A stretch of DNA of 64,000 nt, taken from assembly GCF_004379255.2 (NCBI RefSeq), contig NC_056036.1, forward strand, positions 3,658,001 through 3,722,000, in the 5' to 3' direction. Position 1 is the stretch's first letter, and every line of letters starts with the position of its first letter. This DNA is from Salvia splendens (lineage: Eukaryota; Streptophyta; Magnoliopsida; Lamiales; Lamiaceae). The translations under genes were made by a program, and so were the position numbers. The notes beneath the pieces were generated by a model that made no database searches, was not told where the DNA came from, and was given only the letters and a program-made list of their open reading frames with translations. Shown here piece by piece: positions 49,559 through 64,000 of the stretch.

Positions 49559-49614
49559 TTTTTTGGGATGGAAAAAGGGTCAAAAATTCGCTTTATCACA
49601 AATTTGGTTCTCTG

Positions 49615-49633
49615 TTTCCCACAGACGGCGCCA
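49615..49633 (-). promoter_or_regulatory. Primer-binding site region of the Gypsy element
   Basis: On the minus strand, one base after the 5' LTR, TGGCGCCGTCTGTGGGAAA is complementary to a tRNA 3' end by position and by its TGG start. It is identical to the site in the Copia element at 22719-22737. Confidence 0.7.
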
Positions 49634-49634
49634 G

Positions 49635-50319
49635 TGATGGATCCGCGAATTTTTGATGGTGATGAATGCTGGTAGAGAATAAAGATCACGACACAATGAA
49701 TTTACGTGGTTCGATTTACTGAGGTAAATCTACGTCCACGGGAAGAAAAGAGGGCAGAGTTGTATTGCTTGATCTGTTTTCTACAGCTTACAATACAGAC
49801 TTGCTATTTTATATTTGATCTCTAGAGAGCGAGAGAGTCTAACCCTATCTATCTGATCTAGGTTCTATTTATACAAAGGACCAAGATCGTGGCATGCAGC
49901 ACCATTTACTAGGTAGTGGATGTCGTGGAGATCGTGGCGATCTTGCATGGGTCCACTATCCTGCATGAGTTAATGACTGCTTGACACCACTAAATAGATC
50001 GTGGGTGTAGTGGAGGTGGAAATCCTGCATGAGTCCACTATCTCCTAGTTCGGTCGAATACTGAGACCGAACTGCTGAATTATTGCCGAGCAGCTTTTGC
50101 CGATCTGAGAGTAGAGCTTGATGCCGACCTGAGAGCAGAGTTTGATTGGTTGGCTTTTACCGAGCTGTAGGCTGGGGCCGAACTCTTTGGTTGTGCCGAA
50201 CTGAACTCTTTAGTCATGCCGGACTGATACTCTTTGGTTGTGCCGAACTGATACTCTTTCTTGGGCTTTAGGCTGATGGGCTTTACTGCTGTTGGGCTTG
50301 TTTAGTACATACTCCATCA
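49635..50319 (-). repeat. 5' LTR of the Gypsy element
   Basis: 685-bp partner of 44138-44822, ending at the CCTAC duplication. Confidence 0.95.
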
Positions 50320-50431
50320 CCTACTAATTACTAAATGAGAAAGAATTGTGTGATCACGCAAATATCTTATCCAAATAAATTACATTTACATATAAGTCAA
50401 AATACAATCATGTTATTGAACTAAAAATTAA

Positions 50432-51670
50432 TTAAGTTTATGACAAGTAGACAAATTTAAATAAAATAGCATGATTATATCATATAAGGAAAGTGATTTT
50501 TTATACAACGACTATAATGTCATGAGCCCTTATTTTTCATCTTTAATTATATTTATCTTTTGACAAATACTATATTCTAATGTTGTTTTGAATAAAGATA
50601 GTACATTTATATTTAACATTTTATAATTTTTTTATCTTCAAAAAATAAATTCTTTTATCGACTGTAGTTTTCCTTTTTAGTGTATAATTTTATTTTATTT
50701 CAGGGTTTTTGGGAGGATAAAGTGTTGCTACTAAAAATTTAATTTATGACAGGTAGACAGACGAAAAATTAAATTGCATTATCATATATTTTAAATAAGA
50801 AAAATGATTTTTTGGCACAAGGATTCTACGCCAAAACACCATTATTTTTTTCCCATAGTACTACTTAATATTCTGTTGGATATTTTAGTGTAATTGGATT
50901 AACTTGATTGATCAATATAATTATAACGAGACATCAAATAAGTTGGAAGTGCGGAGTGCACACTTATTTGAATTTGTTATGATTAGACGGGGTTCGGGGG
51001 CAGCGCCCCCGAGAGCGGGGTCCAAGGGGCGGCAGCCCCTGGCGGACCAAATTGGAATTTTCGATAATTGAATTTTCGATAATTGAAGGACCAAATTGCA
51101 ATTTTATGATAATGCAATTTAATTTTATAACCCGCCAACAATGGAATCATCCGGAAATGGAATTTTCGATAATTGAAGGACCAAATTGCAATTTTATAAC
51201 CCGCCAACAATCAGTTATTTTCGGTTGTGAAATGAAGGGATGCAACGTTTCATCCTAAACCTCTACATATTGATCGATTTCTGGTTCGAAAAGTAGAACA
51301 AGAAAAAGACATACGAAATTGTTTTACACCTGAATTGCATCCGATCAAATTTTTGATAGAACCGTCAAATATATTTGATCTGAAAGTGTTCTTCACGCCT
51401 TTCAGTTGATCAGTCTGTTCACATTCTCTGTTTATCACTAACATATTCTAGTTTTGACTAATAATGTTATTTTGGATAGTTATAAATCACATTATGAAAA
51501 TCAAATTACATTGAATATTCTTATTTAAAAAGATGAGTACATATTTATTTAACATTCAAGTTTTTTTTATTATTAAAAAAATTGTGATAGACTGTATTTT
51601 TCTTTTTTTTTTCAAGGTTTTTGGGTATAATTTTCCCTTTTAGGGTTTTTGGTAGCCTAAAGTAGTACTC
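50432..51670 (+). repeat. Diverged tandem duplication of about 310 bp, second copy split by a solo LTR
   Basis: Copy 1 (about 50432-50740) has TTATGACAAGTAGAC, AGTGATTTTTTATACAACGA, TAATGTTGTTTTG, CGACTGTAGTTTTC and AGGGTTTTTGGGAGG. Copy 2 has the same order, TTATGACAGGTAGAC, AATGATTTTTTGGCACAAGG, then the solo LTR, then TAATGTTATTTTGGAT, AGACTGTATTTTTC and GGGTTTTTGGTAGC, ending near 51670. Many substitutions separate the copies. No coding function is evident. Confidence 0.6.
50874..51443. mobile_element. Solo LTR (Copia-like)
   Basis: The 570-bp unit starts TGTTGGATATTTTAG and ends CACTAACA, flanked by the 5-bp duplication TATTC (50869-50873 and 51444-51448). No partner LTR or internal domain is present, so unequal recombination probably removed the element. 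It contains a GC-rich, hairpin-forming patch (GGGGGCAGCGCCCCC, GGGGCGGCAGCCCC, about 50997-51041) and a duplicated block GGAATTTTCGATAATTGAAG. It is unrelated to the other LTRs in this window. Confidence 0.75.
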
Positions 51671-52887
51671 CTAAAAAGATTATTAGTTAAAATTAATATT
51701 TTGAAGAAACTTCTATGTGAAAGTAAAGATAACGTGAGCACGGAATTTTCTGGTGAATTGCTAATATCTCTCTCTTTTAATTGTGGGCACTTGTCGATAT
51801 ATGAGAATTCTATTTTTTTCCCTTTATATAAAATTAAAGTCTTCATGACTAAGTCCATGTTAATCTCCAATTCGTTACCGAGATTACATAAAAAAGCATG
51901 ACCTTTTAACAATAATTTATATGTAAATGTAACACCAAATATTTCGTTGTCAATCAATAAAAGAAAAAAGAATTATAAGATTTTTTTAGTCCCATTGAGA
52001 TACAGTGGTCGAGAAAATTAGCAAACAACAAATAAGATTGTGACAATTCCATCTTACGATATAAATTTAAATAAATAAATTATCCATAACAATATAAAAT
52101 AGGTACACGCTGACCACAAACAGTAGTAACAGGACCCAAATATTGTCCAGTTATATACATATCATGTCAAGATTTAAAAAAAAAAAAAACAAAGTAAATA
52201 AAACAAATCAAGTTGCAGAAAAATTTAAAGAAAAAAAAAACTCCCTATGCGCTTATTCCATTAAAACCTTCATTCTACGACGAATTTTATACACATGACG
52301 TGCACTGATGATGACGAGGCACGGACACCCTTTGCCGCGGTCATTGTAGCACACGTGTCTCCCATTGCACAATGACTTGACATCATCCTGATCACCTTCC
52401 TCCGACTTATCACCGACAGTCCGTTCAAGGGTCCAAATTAAACGGTGGCAACTAAAAACGAGGATTATGCTCATTGCGAGATTTAACCCAACACCCTATC
52501 TTTCAAGAGGATTCGTGGCATGCCAAGCGAAAGGATCTTCGCTTTGCATCGAATTAATCCAGAGGAGATTCTCTATATGCAACAAATGGATTTATGACAT
52601 TTTGAAAGGAAATACTTGAATTCAAGAATTGATTTGTGTCACATGATTGCTGCATTTGTATAGTTCTAAAACATCTCTCACAGTTCAAACTAGTTCAACA
52701 TAGATATAATCCTCATCAATCAAACTTTTCAAGTATAAACAGCAGCAAAATTTACTATTGTGACAGCTTTCTTAACCTCAACTCCTTTGCTCAAACGACT
52801 CTACAATCCTTCTGAGCTATTCACCTTCCTTGAATGGTGAAATTGAACGAGATCCCAACAACGATCCATCTGTGTAAGATCTTGGAC
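51671..52887. other. AT-rich intergenic region
   Basis: No gene recognised. A 73-codon minus-strand frame at 52474-52253 (with VKSLCNGRHVCYNDRGKGC) has no family match that I know and may be chance. The 3' UTR of the PPR gene probably lies near 52700-52997. Confidence 0.3.
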
Positions 52888-52956
52888 ACCATATATATGT
52901 ATCTTCTGCTCCACATCCACGCCGTGCAGCACCATGTTCGTGCCTGGCACGTCCCA
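52888..52956 (-). pseudogene. Remnant of a DYW-domain start, downstream of the PPR stop
   Basis: The minus strand encodes WDVPGTNMVLHGVDVEQKIH followed by IYG, resembling the start of the DYW deaminase domain in related PPR proteins (VPDT..VLHDV.EEQK). It is 41 nt after the PPR stop codon and in a different frame. The E+ region and the rest of the DYW domain (including the zinc-binding HSERLA and CxxCH motifs) are not found. Confidence 0.6.
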
Positions 52957-52997
52957 TTCAAGCTGCATTCATCGCACAATATCTTACAAATCAGTAA

Positions 52998-54950
52998 TTA
53001 TACAACTTCAATCCAGCTGCAAGCTTCGTTCTTCTTCACCCCTTTCCTTCTCATGGTGGTTCTCAACTTTGTAGCCTCTTTCCACCTTCCAACATCAACA
53101 TACACATTGGATAACAGAACATAAGCATTAACCGATTCAGGATCAATTGCTAATACTTCTTTGGCAACCTTTTCAGCCAGTTCCACGTTCTTGTGGACTC
53201 GACAAGCAGACAACAAAGTCAACCAAATTGCATCTGTTGGTTTGATATGCATCTTACAGATAAACTCATAAGCTTCATCCAATCTCCCTGCACGGCCAAG
53301 AAGATCCGAGACTGCTGCATAGTGCTCTATCCCTGGTGGAATAGCATAACCCTGAGTCATCCTGTCAAAAAACATCCGAGCTTCATCCACCAATCCGCCA
53401 TGGCTACAGGCCGTCAAAACAGCAAGGAAAGAACCAGAGTTTGGTTTCACCCCCTCCATCTCCATCTTCTTGAAGAAAGAAATGGCATCACGGGCATGCC
53501 CGTTCAAGGCATACGCCATGATCATGGCTGTCCATGACACTGTGTCCTGAAACTCCATCTTGTCGAAAATCCACTTCGCAGTCTCTATGTTACCACATTT
53601 TGCATACATGTCCATCAGGGAGCTAGCAACAAAGATGTTATCATCAAAGCCCTGTCTAATAATGTAGCCATGCAGCTCTTTACCCAAACATAGCCTCGTG
53701 AGATGGGCACAGGCTGGCATGATACTTGAAAATGAAAACGCCACGGGCTCAACTCCAGCCTTCAACATCTCCCTCAAATATCTCAATCCATCATCAAAAC
53801 TTCCATTCTGAACACACACTGCTATCATGGAATTCCAAGAAACTCTGTCCTTTCGAGGAGATAAACCAAATACCTTGTATGAATACTCCAACTGCATACA
53901 ATTTGCATACATATCAATCAAACTACTACCAATAAACACATCTTTGTCATAACCATGCCTAACTGCATACCCATGAATCTCTTTTCCCTTCATCACATCC
54001 ACATGCTTTGCAATGGCCGGAAGGATAGTAGATAAAGTGTAAGAATCAGGCTTCAAGTTCCCCTGCCCCATATCCTTCAACGTCAACAAAGCTTCCTCAT
54101 GCATCCCATTTTGCACATGCCCTCCGATCACCGTGTTCCAAGACACAACATCTCTAACCGGCATTGTTTTGAAAACTTTCTCCACACTATTCTTCCTCCT
54201 CTCTAAAACACTACCAACAACTACAATCTCCCCATCACAGCAATCAACATTACTTCTTCCCACATAATTTTTCAAACTCACATAATCATCAACAATCATC
54301 AACTCATCACTAGCATTTTCATCAGAAGAGTGGAGTTTCTCGTCAACCACTTCAAACTTCTCCTTATACTCCTGCTTATAACTAGCGGAACTCACAGTCC
54401 TATTCAAACAATTGTCAAATTGAAACGCCCATTTTGGTTCAGAACAACCATCAAACACGTTGTGTGCGATCAAAGGCTCCAGCTTTACATACATATTCAT
54501 GAGCGCATTACCCGTAAAAAGATCCGAATCCAACCCGACCCTGATCACGCAGCAATGCACCGCTTCACCAAACCTCAAATCGCCCAAATCGGCGCACGTT
54601 TTCAGCAAAGAAGGGAACACGTTCCTATCCGGGAATTTCCCCGCGGCCCTCATTTTCTTGAAGAAAGCTACGGATTCTTCGAAATTTCCGTTGGAAGCGC
54701 AGCATCTGATGATTGATTTCCACGCCTTGCCCGGAGGTGGATAGCGGAAAGCGTTGAAGAGAGAGAGGCAGTCTCGTAAGAGGTTGAAGTTGGCGTAAAC
54801 TGAGAGAACGATAGCAGCGGATTTAGCAAAAAGAATGGCATTTCCTTGGCGTTTGACGATTTGGGCGTGGAGCTGTTTGGCTTGCGAGCTAGTTTTGATG
54901 ACGGAAGGATTGCCCAAAATGTTTGCGATGGCCTCAACGGTGGTTTTCAT
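52998..54950 (-). CDS. PLS-type pentatricopeptide repeat protein, C-terminally truncated
   Basis: Intronless frame of 650 codons. The protein starts MKTTVEAIANILGNPSVIKT, followed by KQLHAQIVKRQG and then about a dozen P, L and S repeats (for example GEAVHCCVIRVGLDSDLFTG, VVSWNTVIGGHVQNGMHEEA, VSWTAMIMAYALNGHARDAI). The E domain is present (HYAAVSDLLGRAGRLDEAYE, LLSACRVHKNVELAEKVAKE, YVLLSNVYVDVGRWKEATKL) and the protein stops at ACSWIEVV. It most resembles Arabidopsis At3g23330, which continues into E+ and DYW domains. Such proteins bind organellar RNA and direct C-to-U editing, with DYW supplying deaminase activity. This copy would need a DYW partner or may be losing function. An acidic non-repeat insert lies near residues 175-255. 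A clear N-terminal targeting peptide is not obvious. Confidence 0.88.
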   Translation of the reverse strand: MKTTVEAIANILGNPSVIKTSSQAKQLHAQIVKRQGNAILFAKSAAIVLSVYANFNLLRDCLSLFNAFRYPPPGKAWKSIIRCCASNGNFEESVAFFKKMRAAGKFPDRNVFPSLLKTCADLGDLRFGEAVHCCVIRVGLDSDLFTGNALMNMYVKLEPLIAHNVFDGCSEPKWAFQFDNCLNRTVSSASYKQEYKEKFEVVDEKLHSSDENASDELMIVDDYVSLKNYVGRSNVDCCDGEIVVVGSVLERRKNSVEKVFKTMPVRDVVSWNTVIGGHVQNGMHEEALLTLKDMGQGNLKPDSYTLSTILPAIAKHVDVMKGKEIHGYAVRHGYDKDVFIGSSLIDMYANCMQLEYSYKVFGLSPRKDRVSWNSMIAVCVQNGSFDDGLRYLREMLKAGVEPVAFSFSSIMPACAHLTRLCLGKELHGYIIRQGFDDNIFVASSLMDMYAKCGNIETAKWIFDKMEFQDTVSWTAMIMAYALNGHARDAISFFKKMEMEGVKPNSGSFLAVLTACSHGGLVDEARMFFDRMTQGYAIPPGIEHYAAVSDLLGRAGRLDEAYEFICKMHIKPTDAIWLTLLSACRVHKNVELAEKVAKEVLAIDPESVNAYVLLSNVYVDVGRWKEATKLRTTMRRKGVKKNEACSWIEVV

Positions 54951-55451
54951 CGATTTTTTTGTCGCAGCAATTCCTCACTTCAGCTTCAGAGTTCAGATTT
55001 TCAATAAAGATGTCTTTTTTTCCTTCTTTCAAATTTAAATCTGTATATAACTTTCGTAAAAATGAATATTATTGTTGTCATTTTATTAACCGTAATGTAT
55101 TTTTTTTATAGCATTTGCAATACTCCTGCATAAGTAAAAAAAATTCAAAGAATTGTGTAAATCTAGTGCTACAATTCGAACCGAAGATTATCTATTTCTG
55201 TAAGGAAGAGAACAAGATTGAATTCTTGAGATTGCAACTAGAAAAAGTAGCAATCTTTTCTTGCAAAATCAGGCATTGTCTTCAGAGATAGTAAGTATAG
55301 CAGTCAACTACAGCGCGAATGATTTAAGCTTAAGTGCCAGATCTAGAACTGCTAAGATAGGATAATAGTGGCGGAAGGCATGGCCGGGTCTCTGAGAACT
55401 TTCGAGTGCAGTTTTCAGCTTTCACCAGCCACAACATTCTCCAGAGGCATT
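54951..55451. other. Intergenic: PPR promoter and 3' side of the SF3b5 gene
   Basis: About 500 bp between the PPR start and the SF3b5 stop, both genes on the minus strand. The part nearest 55451 is likely 3' UTR. No other feature is visible. Confidence 0.4.
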
Positions 55452-57376
55452 TCAATCATCTTCTCTATCAGGAGGAAGACCACATGGCAAAAGCATTTTC
55501 TGCACGGAAGTAGGGAATTCGAAAGATATTAGCTTTGATACAAAAACCAAGCCACAAACAATTTCCAAAATATCAAACATATGAAGTACTAGATGTTCTG
55601 AAAGCTGCACCGCCTCCTGATTACTATTTTCACCAGAAGCAACAGGTGTTTAATGGGGCACTGACTATGGTTGTCTTGTTCAGTTAAGAGAGTTCCTAAC
55701 AAAACTTCACCTCAAGCACTAAGACTAGATTGTCTTCACATCAAGATTTGGAGCAATACATGCATAGAGAGAAAAAAAAGGTGGGTTGGGGGGAGGGGGG
55801 CAAAGGGAGGTTATTTTGGCAGTCCAAAACTCTGTTTGTGCATGCGGTGCACTTGGGCTGTGGATGGATGCAATATTGGCAGGCTCGGTGTTGAAATGTG
55901 GCACTCAAGGGAGAGGGGAAGAGAAACTGAGGGTTCAAGGGAGGCAAGATACTTCTTCAAAGAAGTGATCCCTCAATCAGTTATAGAGCAAATATACATT
56001 CTTTAAATCTAAAGCATTATAAGATCCTCAACCGGGCTTAGAGTGCCTCTCTCAACCACCCAATCAATAGTTTTGGTGGTACCACTGACCCCTCACCCTC
56101 ACCCTCACCCAAACCAAAAATCAGTCACTTGAACTTACTTTGGTTTGGGCAGATGAGTGGCTGGAGCCAAATATGATCAACTTTACAAGAAACTACTCTC
56201 ATATATGCTGGCAGAATAAGAAAGAAACTCAGCCAGAATGATGCAGGAAACCATTTAGCATAGATAATTTTGTTAAAATAAAAAAAATACTACTCCATAG
56301 TACTACTATAACACCAATTTCTCAGACATGTCATATCAACAACTTGTAACCCAGATACTTTGTATAAGTGGTATTTTCATCTATCCGTTGATTAATTGTT
56401 AGAATAAAACCAATCAAACATACCATCTATGACATTATTCATTCATTTCTGTTCATGCATATTGTACAATGACCAATTGAGGCCAAAACAATACAAAATG
56501 TGGCACATGCCACTCATCTTCTTAAAAAACCTTCCACACTGAATCCAAATATGTACTAGTACTACCCAGAAGTACTCACAAAACATTGCAAATTTTGACC
56601 AGAAAACCTAACTCATAGCTGAAAGGGCCAAATAAAGAAAAGATTGCACCAACCGACTCACATCTCATTGAATAATTTTCATAGACAATCAGTTAAACAT
56701 TCACCATGCAAAATCTACAAAAGCCAACCACCAAGTCCAAGAAATAAAGAAACTAAAGGGGGTTATAAAATAAAACTTGAAAAACTCAACAAGCCCAAAA
56801 AATTGAAATACTACCTTACTTTCACCAGATGACTAAATTAACAACCAAAGACAAAATCAAACACCACAAAATAAAATAAAAAGATCCAGCAGAAGGTATA
56901 CCTGCATGAAATTGTAGCGCTCTCTCCCAATGGATTCATTTTCAGCGACCGCAAAGTAGGCCAGAACCGGATAATGCCCGACGTACGAGGCGTAGCTATC
57001 TCGGTGGATATTCACCGCCCATTCACTACAAGAGAAGCAATTTCCCCCAAAATTCATTCACAACATTTAAGAAAAAAATAAGAGTTGATTAGTCGAAAAC
57101 AATCGAGTCAAATAAAAATCTTTCCTCAGGTTTTGGCTAGGGCACTTACAATCGAGTCAAGTCGGCGTGCCCTGTGCCGACATATTTAGCCTGCAAATGC
57201 TCGAGCTGCGAGTTGATATTAAACCTGTCGCTCGCCTACACCGATCAAAGCCACGCAAATTAGCATCCATCAAAGTTTGAATAACTCCAGAGATGGTGAA
57301 TTTCGAAGAAAAAGATTGAGGATAGATAAAGGAAAGAACTAGGCTTTCAGTAAGGGTTTAAACTGTTTACCTGCAT
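55452..57376 (-). CDS. SF3B5: Splicing factor 3B subunit 5 (SF3b10)
   Basis: Four coding exons: 57376-57371, 57235-57150, 57025-56902 and 55499-55452, giving 87 residues, the usual size for this family (86 in human). The first exon contributes only ATG CAG. The protein has the conserved SQLEHLQAKYVGTGHADLTR, EWAVNIHRDSYASYVGHYPV, YFAVAENESIGRERYNFMQ and KMLLPCGLPPDREDD. SF3b5 is a structural subunit of the SF3b complex of U2 snRNP in the nucleus, binding SF3b1 near the branch-site machinery. Intron 3 (55500-56901) is 1.4 kb and has no gene of its own that I can see. The tiny first and last exons would be missed by simple frame-calling. Confidence 0.95.
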
Positions 57377-58370
57377 ATTGATTCTTAGATTGAGAGAGCT
57401 GAAGAAGAAATGAGCGGTATGATTTTGATTGTAAACCGTGTTAATAGCTTTATAGAGAGAACTGATATAGCAATCTTGTAAACGCGCGTTTTATGTAAAC
57501 AGATGAATATTAGTACTAATATTTTCTTTTTCGTGCATATTAATTTAGTATTACAATTTTTCTTATAAATCAATAATTTTGGAATCGTGAAACTTATTAA
57601 TTTAAAGATACATCAATATATCGATAAATTACTCGTGAAAACTTATTAGCTTTATCATGGTATTTTGTCATTTCACAGTTGTTACAAAAATAGTTACCCT
57701 AGTAATTGTTAGTTGTGATTTATTTTACTAGATAGTATTTTAATTATATTTTTGTACTTAAATTATTATTACATTATTATTAATGTCAAATACATAATTC
57801 ACAATTTGCACAAATACAACATGCATTGATATACAATCGGTTAATGTGTCTAATTAAATACTATATGCCACTTACTAATAAAAAGCACTACTGACATTTA
57901 GTCCATGTTAACTTTTTTATATTTTCAGAATATGATAGTCAAATAATCAAAATTAGTATGAACACTATGATTTCCTAGTTTTGTTATACTTAGTACAATC
58001 ACATATGAGTATAATTTCTAGAACTCATGAGGTACTAGTATGAACAACAGTCAACAAAGCAGCAAACAAAGCTTCATTTTTTTTTTCAAAATTGTAGTTT
58101 GTTCACATTGATCCTATGAACAATGAATTAGTTTCTACAGCTTGAAAATTCAAAAAGAATTACATCATCCTTTGTGAGAAGCAGTGAGGAGGAATATGTA
58201 CAATGAGGGTATGATTTACACAAGCTGTTGCAGAATCAATTAAATATAGCTGGAAAACTGCCATCATCATGGCCACTTACAGTTCAAGCACATGAAGAAG
58301 GAAGACAACCCAAATGAAGCTATGCAGAAAATGCTTTACACCACTCCTTCACTCTGGTAGCTATCGAGCT
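57377..58370. other. Intergenic: SF3b5 promoter and 3' side of the NDR kinase gene
   Basis: AT-rich. The 5' UTR of SF3b5 starts directly above 57376 and the 3' UTR of the kinase lies below 58371. I see no additional gene. Confidence 0.4.
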
Positions 58371-62591
<4,221 letters not shown>

Positions 62592-64000
62592 CTACTTCGA
62601 CTCCTCTTTTGTTGCCAAAACTCAGGTGAGGTGCGAATTTTCGGATGCTATAAATTTAGTGTCCTAAATAATATCCATCCTTCCACATCAAGCTTCCAGT
62701 ACATTGGGAATGCTGCGTAAAGCAGAGAAATAATATGTAATAAATCAAAAAAGGTAGTCAGTCTTCTTTCATGCCAAGAAACGCCTTTTTGGTCGTTAGC
62801 AAATCCAAAACTTCCATATCATGACTAATTAATTTTATACTATTCAAAATACATCCTTTCTGATCTCGTGTTGAATTCTCAACAATTTTCCTTGATTGTA
62901 TAACAAACTTTTGCACTAACCTCCTACTTAGACTGCTCCAAACATAAACCCAAATGCCAAAAATAGAATTTTATAACAAACACACACGCACAAGGACAAG
63001 TCCAGGAATTTTTGTTTTTGAGATCAATGATAAGTCCAGAAATAAACTCATCCCTCAAATGGAGAAACAGAAAAAGAGAAAGCAAAAGCTACAAAATCAA
63101 ATACTCCGCATATCTACATAACATTAAAAAAATAGAATCACTAAATGAGACAACAAATTTTCCATTTTTCCATATACAATCAAAACGGAAATGATCTTGT
63201 ATTCTATTCGATGAGCCACATTGTTGCTCATCCAATAACAAGATTCTCAAAATGAAGTAAACCCTTCTAGAAAATCACAAAAAATAAAAAATCTTGAGAA
63301 AAATTCAAACTCTCGCATCACAATTGACCGTATCGAAGCGATCTATCAACAGCATTATCCCCAAAATCTCGTAACCAAAAGCGACGAAGTAGTAAAATCA
63401 CTCACCTGCAAAAAATTGAATCAGACAGCTAGTGGAACTGCGTCAACCGTCCAACCAGCAGCAAGAATCCATAAAAGCAGCTATCTATTAATGAGCTATA
63501 AATACCACCAAAAAAATTTAAAAGCTCCGGACTCCAATAAAAAAGCAGTGAATTTCCAAACCCTAGAATTATCTGCAGAGAGAGAAGCTAATCGAAGAGG
63601 AGGTCTATAATGGAAGCTTTATGCTTTGGTGGCATCATTTCGCCATTAAAAGATGGAGAGAGGAGAGAGAGAAAGAGAAATCATTGTTTAATTTTAATTT
63701 TGTGATAAAACTATTTTGTTCATCAGAATTTTGTTATTTAGGGGAAAGTGGAAACCTCTGTTTAACACTAATTGCAGTGGTTGGGTTTAACTGGAATTTG
63801 TCGCGCGTTTTTCGGCAAAAACGCGTTGTCTTTAAAAGATGCTTATTGCCAACTTTCTCCCTCAATATTCACTCTCCTCTCTCCTACACACACATTCTAG
63901 CTTATCTTTTTATTTTTATTTGATTTAGTCTTTTTTTATAAAGGAAATATTCACAGACAAAATTGACAAATCTCAAAATTCAATAAATCAACTCTTAAAA
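62592..64000. other. 5' leader, leader intron and promoter of the NDR kinase gene
   Basis: A strong donor (CTGCAG then GTGAGTGA at 63405) and an acceptor near 62606 suggest a leader intron of about 800 bp, with a non-coding first exon from 63406 to roughly 63600. A CT/GA-rich stretch at 63650-63680 and pyrimidine-rich DNA at 63855-63895 lie in the presumed promoter. No second gene is visible to the window end. Confidence 0.5.

Larger units (their letters stand above)
44138..50319 (-). mobile_element. Ty3/Gypsy (Tat-like) LTR element, internally deleted
   Basis: LTRs 44138-44822 and 49635-50319 are both 685 bp and identical as far as I can read. The insertion has the target duplication CCTAC (44133-44137 and 50320-50324). 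Reading on the minus strand it has a primer-binding region, gag, then RNase H, a second (archaeal-type) RNase H and integrase, then a tandem-repeat region and the polypurine tract CCGGGGGGGTAG. The RNase H pair suggests the Tat lineage. Protease and reverse transcriptase are absent: gag runs directly into the end of the RT/RNase H connection. Identical LTRs with a missing polymerase mean it moved very recently using enzymes supplied in trans. Confidence 0.93.

Noticed and set aside
44138..50319. Initial idea of an endogenous virus or novel polymerase system
   Set aside because: LTRs, target duplication, Gag, RNase H and Gypsy-type integrase explain it as a retrotransposon; there is no envelope or movement-protein gene.
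52253..52474. Small cysteine-containing peptide gene
   Set aside because: No signal peptide of normal form, no recognised family and no clear promoter; treated as a chance frame.
52957..52997. An intron joining the PPR frame to the DYW relic
   Set aside because: The only donor/acceptor pair that joins the frames would make an intron of about 40 nt, shorter than plant introns are known to be.

Overview
This 64 kb window is plant nuclear DNA. The protein-coding genes are split by many GT-AG introns, the intergenic DNA is AT-rich, and several plant transposon classes are present. The gene set (CIP7-like protein, SRR1 relic, PLS-type PPR, plant casein-kinase-1-like kinase, NDR kinase, EAR-motif zinc finger) points to a dicot. 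An asterid, perhaps Lamiales, is my guess from the style of the repeats, not a demonstrated assignment.

Layout. At 1-9.2 kb a plus-strand 3' end meets a minus-strand mitochondrial-type RNA-binding protein gene (602-3787). They are followed by a dead SRR1-like gene (5364-9155) broken by a hAT element and a small LTR element, each with a clean target-site duplication. At 9.3-17.4 kb lies a 13-exon CIP7-like gene on the minus strand. At 18-28 kb is a transposon block: a complete young Copia element, a Stowaway-type MITE, two PIF/Harbinger-like MITEs and a hAT derivative. At 28-38 kb the DNA is gene-poor, with one single-exon C2H2 zinc-finger/EAR gene (31909-32400) and a decayed hAT transposase fragment. 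At 38.4-42.3 kb is a 14-exon casein kinase 1-like gene. At 44.1-50.3 kb is a very young Gypsy element (LTRs identical as read) that has lost protease and reverse transcriptase, followed by a solo LTR inserted in a diverged tandem duplication. At 53-64 kb are an intronless PPR gene with a truncated C-terminus, the SF3b subunit 5 gene, and a 13-exon NDR/AGC kinase gene.

The host genes share no obvious pathway. Two (CIP7-like and the SRR1 relic) belong to families known from light signalling. Two (SF3b5 and the RRM protein) handle RNA, as does the PPR protein in organelles. Two are conserved Ser/Thr kinases. No operon-like or CRISPR-like system is present. The most unusual structures are transposon derivatives: an in-frame gag-TAG-RNaseH/integrase fusion inside a recently mobile Gypsy element, an identical 19-nt primer-binding region in a Copia and a Gypsy element, and a PPR gene with a detached out-of-frame DYW remnant.

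Exon boundaries were worked out by hand from splice consensus, reading phase and family similarity. All assembled genes close in frame, but no transcript data were available.
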